From contig NZ_CP042831.1 in NCBI RefSeq assembly GCF_008000935.1, positions 124,001-188,000 on the forward strand: a DNA stretch of 64,000 nucleotides, in the 5' to 3' direction. How positions within the stretch are numbered: the stretch's first letter is position 1; the number at the start of each line of letters is the position of its first letter. Below the pieces are notes generated by a model. The model was not told the DNA's origin and made no database searches. It worked only from the letters and a program-made list of their open reading frames with translations. Made by a program: the position numbers and the translations under genes. Positions 62,899 through 64,000 of this stretch are shown here, in pieces. The stretch is from Flavobacterium alkalisoli. Lineage in GTDB: Bacteria; Bacteroidota; Bacteroidia; Flavobacteriales; Flavobacteriaceae.

Positions 62899-64000
62899 TC
62901 AGGGTAACCTTTTTATAAGCTCAATACATGCTCTTGAGTTGTGGTAAGGACATTTCCAAAAACCTGCCTTGTCTTTTTCTATAAGCGAGTAATCTTTATT
63001 TACACCCCATACCCACTCACCATTTTCTTTATCCAATATATGCTGCTGAACAAATTTCCAGTTCTTTTGGGTTAAGTCAATATATTTTTTATCTCCGGTA
63101 AGCTGCCATGCATTTACAAAGCCAATCCATAATTCCGATTGTGGCCACCAGTGCTTTTCCTTAATCATTTGGTTTTTGTGTGCATCAAACTCATACCACA
63201 ATCCACCATCATTATCTAATCCTTCCAGCGTACCTTCGGTTAATATTATAGCGTGCTTTTTATAAACAGCAGTAAGGTTTTCATCATCAATTGCCTCGGC
63301 ACACCATTGCAATAGCCAGGCAGCTTCAATATCATGACCATAAGAAACAACATCTTCTTTTTCTACCCATTCTTCATTAAAGAACAACCTAAGATGTTTA
63401 CTATCTGTATCAATAAAATACTTATCAATAGTTATAAGTAATTCCCTGGTTGTACTTTTAAGATCTTCATCTTTCCAAACTCTGTAAAGGTTAGCATAAG
63501 CCTCTACTATATGAAGATGCGTATTCATGGTCTTCTTCTCGTTAGCATCCTTATCACTTAGGCGAAGATCATCAATAGGCTGCCAGTCTCTTGTAAAGGC
63601 TTCAAAATAACCTTTATGCACAGGGTCAAAACTATACTCTTCTATTTTTTTATAAAGAGCTACAGCCATTTCCAGAGCCTGAGTATTTCCAGATGCAGCA
63701 TAAAATTCAGACAGCCCATATATAGTAAATGCTAAGGCATAAATCTGGTTTTTGGTATCGTTTGGAGTACCATCGCTGTTAAGGCTCCAAAAAATACCAC
63801 CATGCTCCCTGTCATAAAAGTATTGGGCTATATAATCAAAAGCCCGTTCAGCAATTTTTAGATGCTGCTCATTTTTGGTAATTGGATAGGATGCAGAAAA
63901 TGCCCATAAAATACGGGCATTTAGTACTGATCCTTTTGGGTCGTTATAGTGTTTTATCTCGTTATGGTCAATCGTCCCGATGAAACCGCCATTCTTATTG
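62899..64000 (-). CDS. AGE-family 2-epimerase (cellobiose/mannobiose type), C-terminal part
   Basis: The reading frame stays open to the right edge, so only the last 366 residues are seen. The visible part starts NKNGGFIGTIDHNEIKHYND, runs through LNARILWAFSASYPITKNEQ and IAQYFYDREHGGIFWSLNSD, and has the (alpha/alpha)6-barrel His and Trp repeats (KTMNTHLHIVEAYANLY, DIEAAWLLQWCAEAI, WWPQSELWIGFVNAW). These match cellobiose 2-epimerases, which turn mannobiose into mannosyl-glucose. The mannanases downstream make this the likely role. A later ATG (63669) is not the start. Confidence 0.9.
   Translation of the reverse strand, partial: NKNGGFIGTIDHNEIKHYNDPKGSVLNARILWAFSASYPITKNEQHLKIAERAFDYIAQYFYDREHGGIFWSLNSDGTPNDTKNQIYALAFTIYGLSEFYAASGNTQALEMAVALYKKIEEYSFDPVHKGYFEAFTRDWQPIDDLRLSDKDANEKKTMNTHLHIVEAYANLYRVWKDEDLKSTTRELLITIDKYFIDTDSKHLRLFFNEEWVEKEDVVSYGHDIEAAWLLQWCAEAIDDENLTAVYKKHAIILTEGTLEGLDNDGGLWYEFDAHKNQMIKEKHWWPQSELWIGFVNAWQLTGDKKYIDLTQKNWKFVQQHILDKENGEWVWGVNKDYSLIEKDKAGFWKCPYHNSRACIELIKRLP

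Noticed and set aside
1..64000. CRISPR array, insertion sequence or prophage
   Set aside because: No regularly spaced repeats, transposase, integrase cassette or phage structural genes were seen; XerC is a housekeeping recombinase by context.

Overview
The window looks like the chromosome of a member of Flavobacteriaceae, most likely Flavobacterium or a close relative. The evidence is low GC, promoters of the Bacteroidetes type (TTG, about 19 bases, then TAnnTTTG), lipoproteins with an acidic stretch after the lipid cysteine, a SusC/SusD pair, secreted proteases with type IX secretion C-terminal domains, and a strong Shine-Dalgarno sequence in front of rpsU in a genome where these are rare. 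No insertion sequence, phage, plasmid gene or CRISPR array is visible, and most of the window is ordinary chromosome.

Layout. 0-2 kb (minus strand): the first codons of tuf, three tRNAs (Thr-GGT, Tyr-GTA, Thr-TGT), then hpf, xerC and rpsU. 2-11 kb: a lipoprotein alpha-amylase with a palindromic operator candidate upstream, an acyl-CoA dehydrogenase, a helix-hairpin-helix protein, PspC-like and DUF2851 proteins, a DEDDh exonuclease, a cystathionine beta-synthase-type enzyme and a large putative porin. 11-22 kb: a SusC/SusD operon with two further lipoproteins, followed by two tandem paralogous S8 proteases exported by type IX secretion. 22-26 kb: rnhB, lipB, a Met-rich lipoprotein and lysS. 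26-29.5 kb: a four-gene locus resembling the copper-linked MbnP/MbnH pair (small CxxxCH protein, MbnP-like lipoprotein, di-haem peroxidase, outer-membrane barrel). 29.6-33.6 kb: two small exported proteins, then hemL, a glucosaminidase-LysM lipoprotein and an ACC deaminase/D-cysteine desulfhydrase homologue.

33.7-45 kb holds the most unusual proteins: a GAF-domain protein, a fusion of an HD phosphohydrolase to a Pycsar-effector-like membrane domain, and a 1243-residue protein combining a metallophosphoesterase, a kinase-like middle part and an outer-membrane barrel. After these come small charged proteins (two are paralogues with an invariant C-terminal motif, and one has only 56 residues), a SemiSWEET, an MgtC-family protein and an SRPBCC protein. 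45.4-50 kb is a plus-strand operon of two carbohydrate esterases and a GH3 beta-glucosidase. 50-54 kb has an LprI-like protein and the TPP-riboswitch-controlled thiM-thiE-thiD-tenA salvage operon. 54-58 kb has an AIM24-like protein, a Na/Ca exchanger, a twice-frameshifted M15 peptidase, a YchJ-like protein and a Met-rich secreted protein. 58-64 kb is a galactomannan operon: 2-epimerase, GH26 mannanase, galK, galT and GH5 mannanase. Together the 45-50 kb and 58-64 kb blocks would fit deacetylation and breakdown of acetylated galacto(gluco)mannan, with released galactose entering the Leloir pathway.
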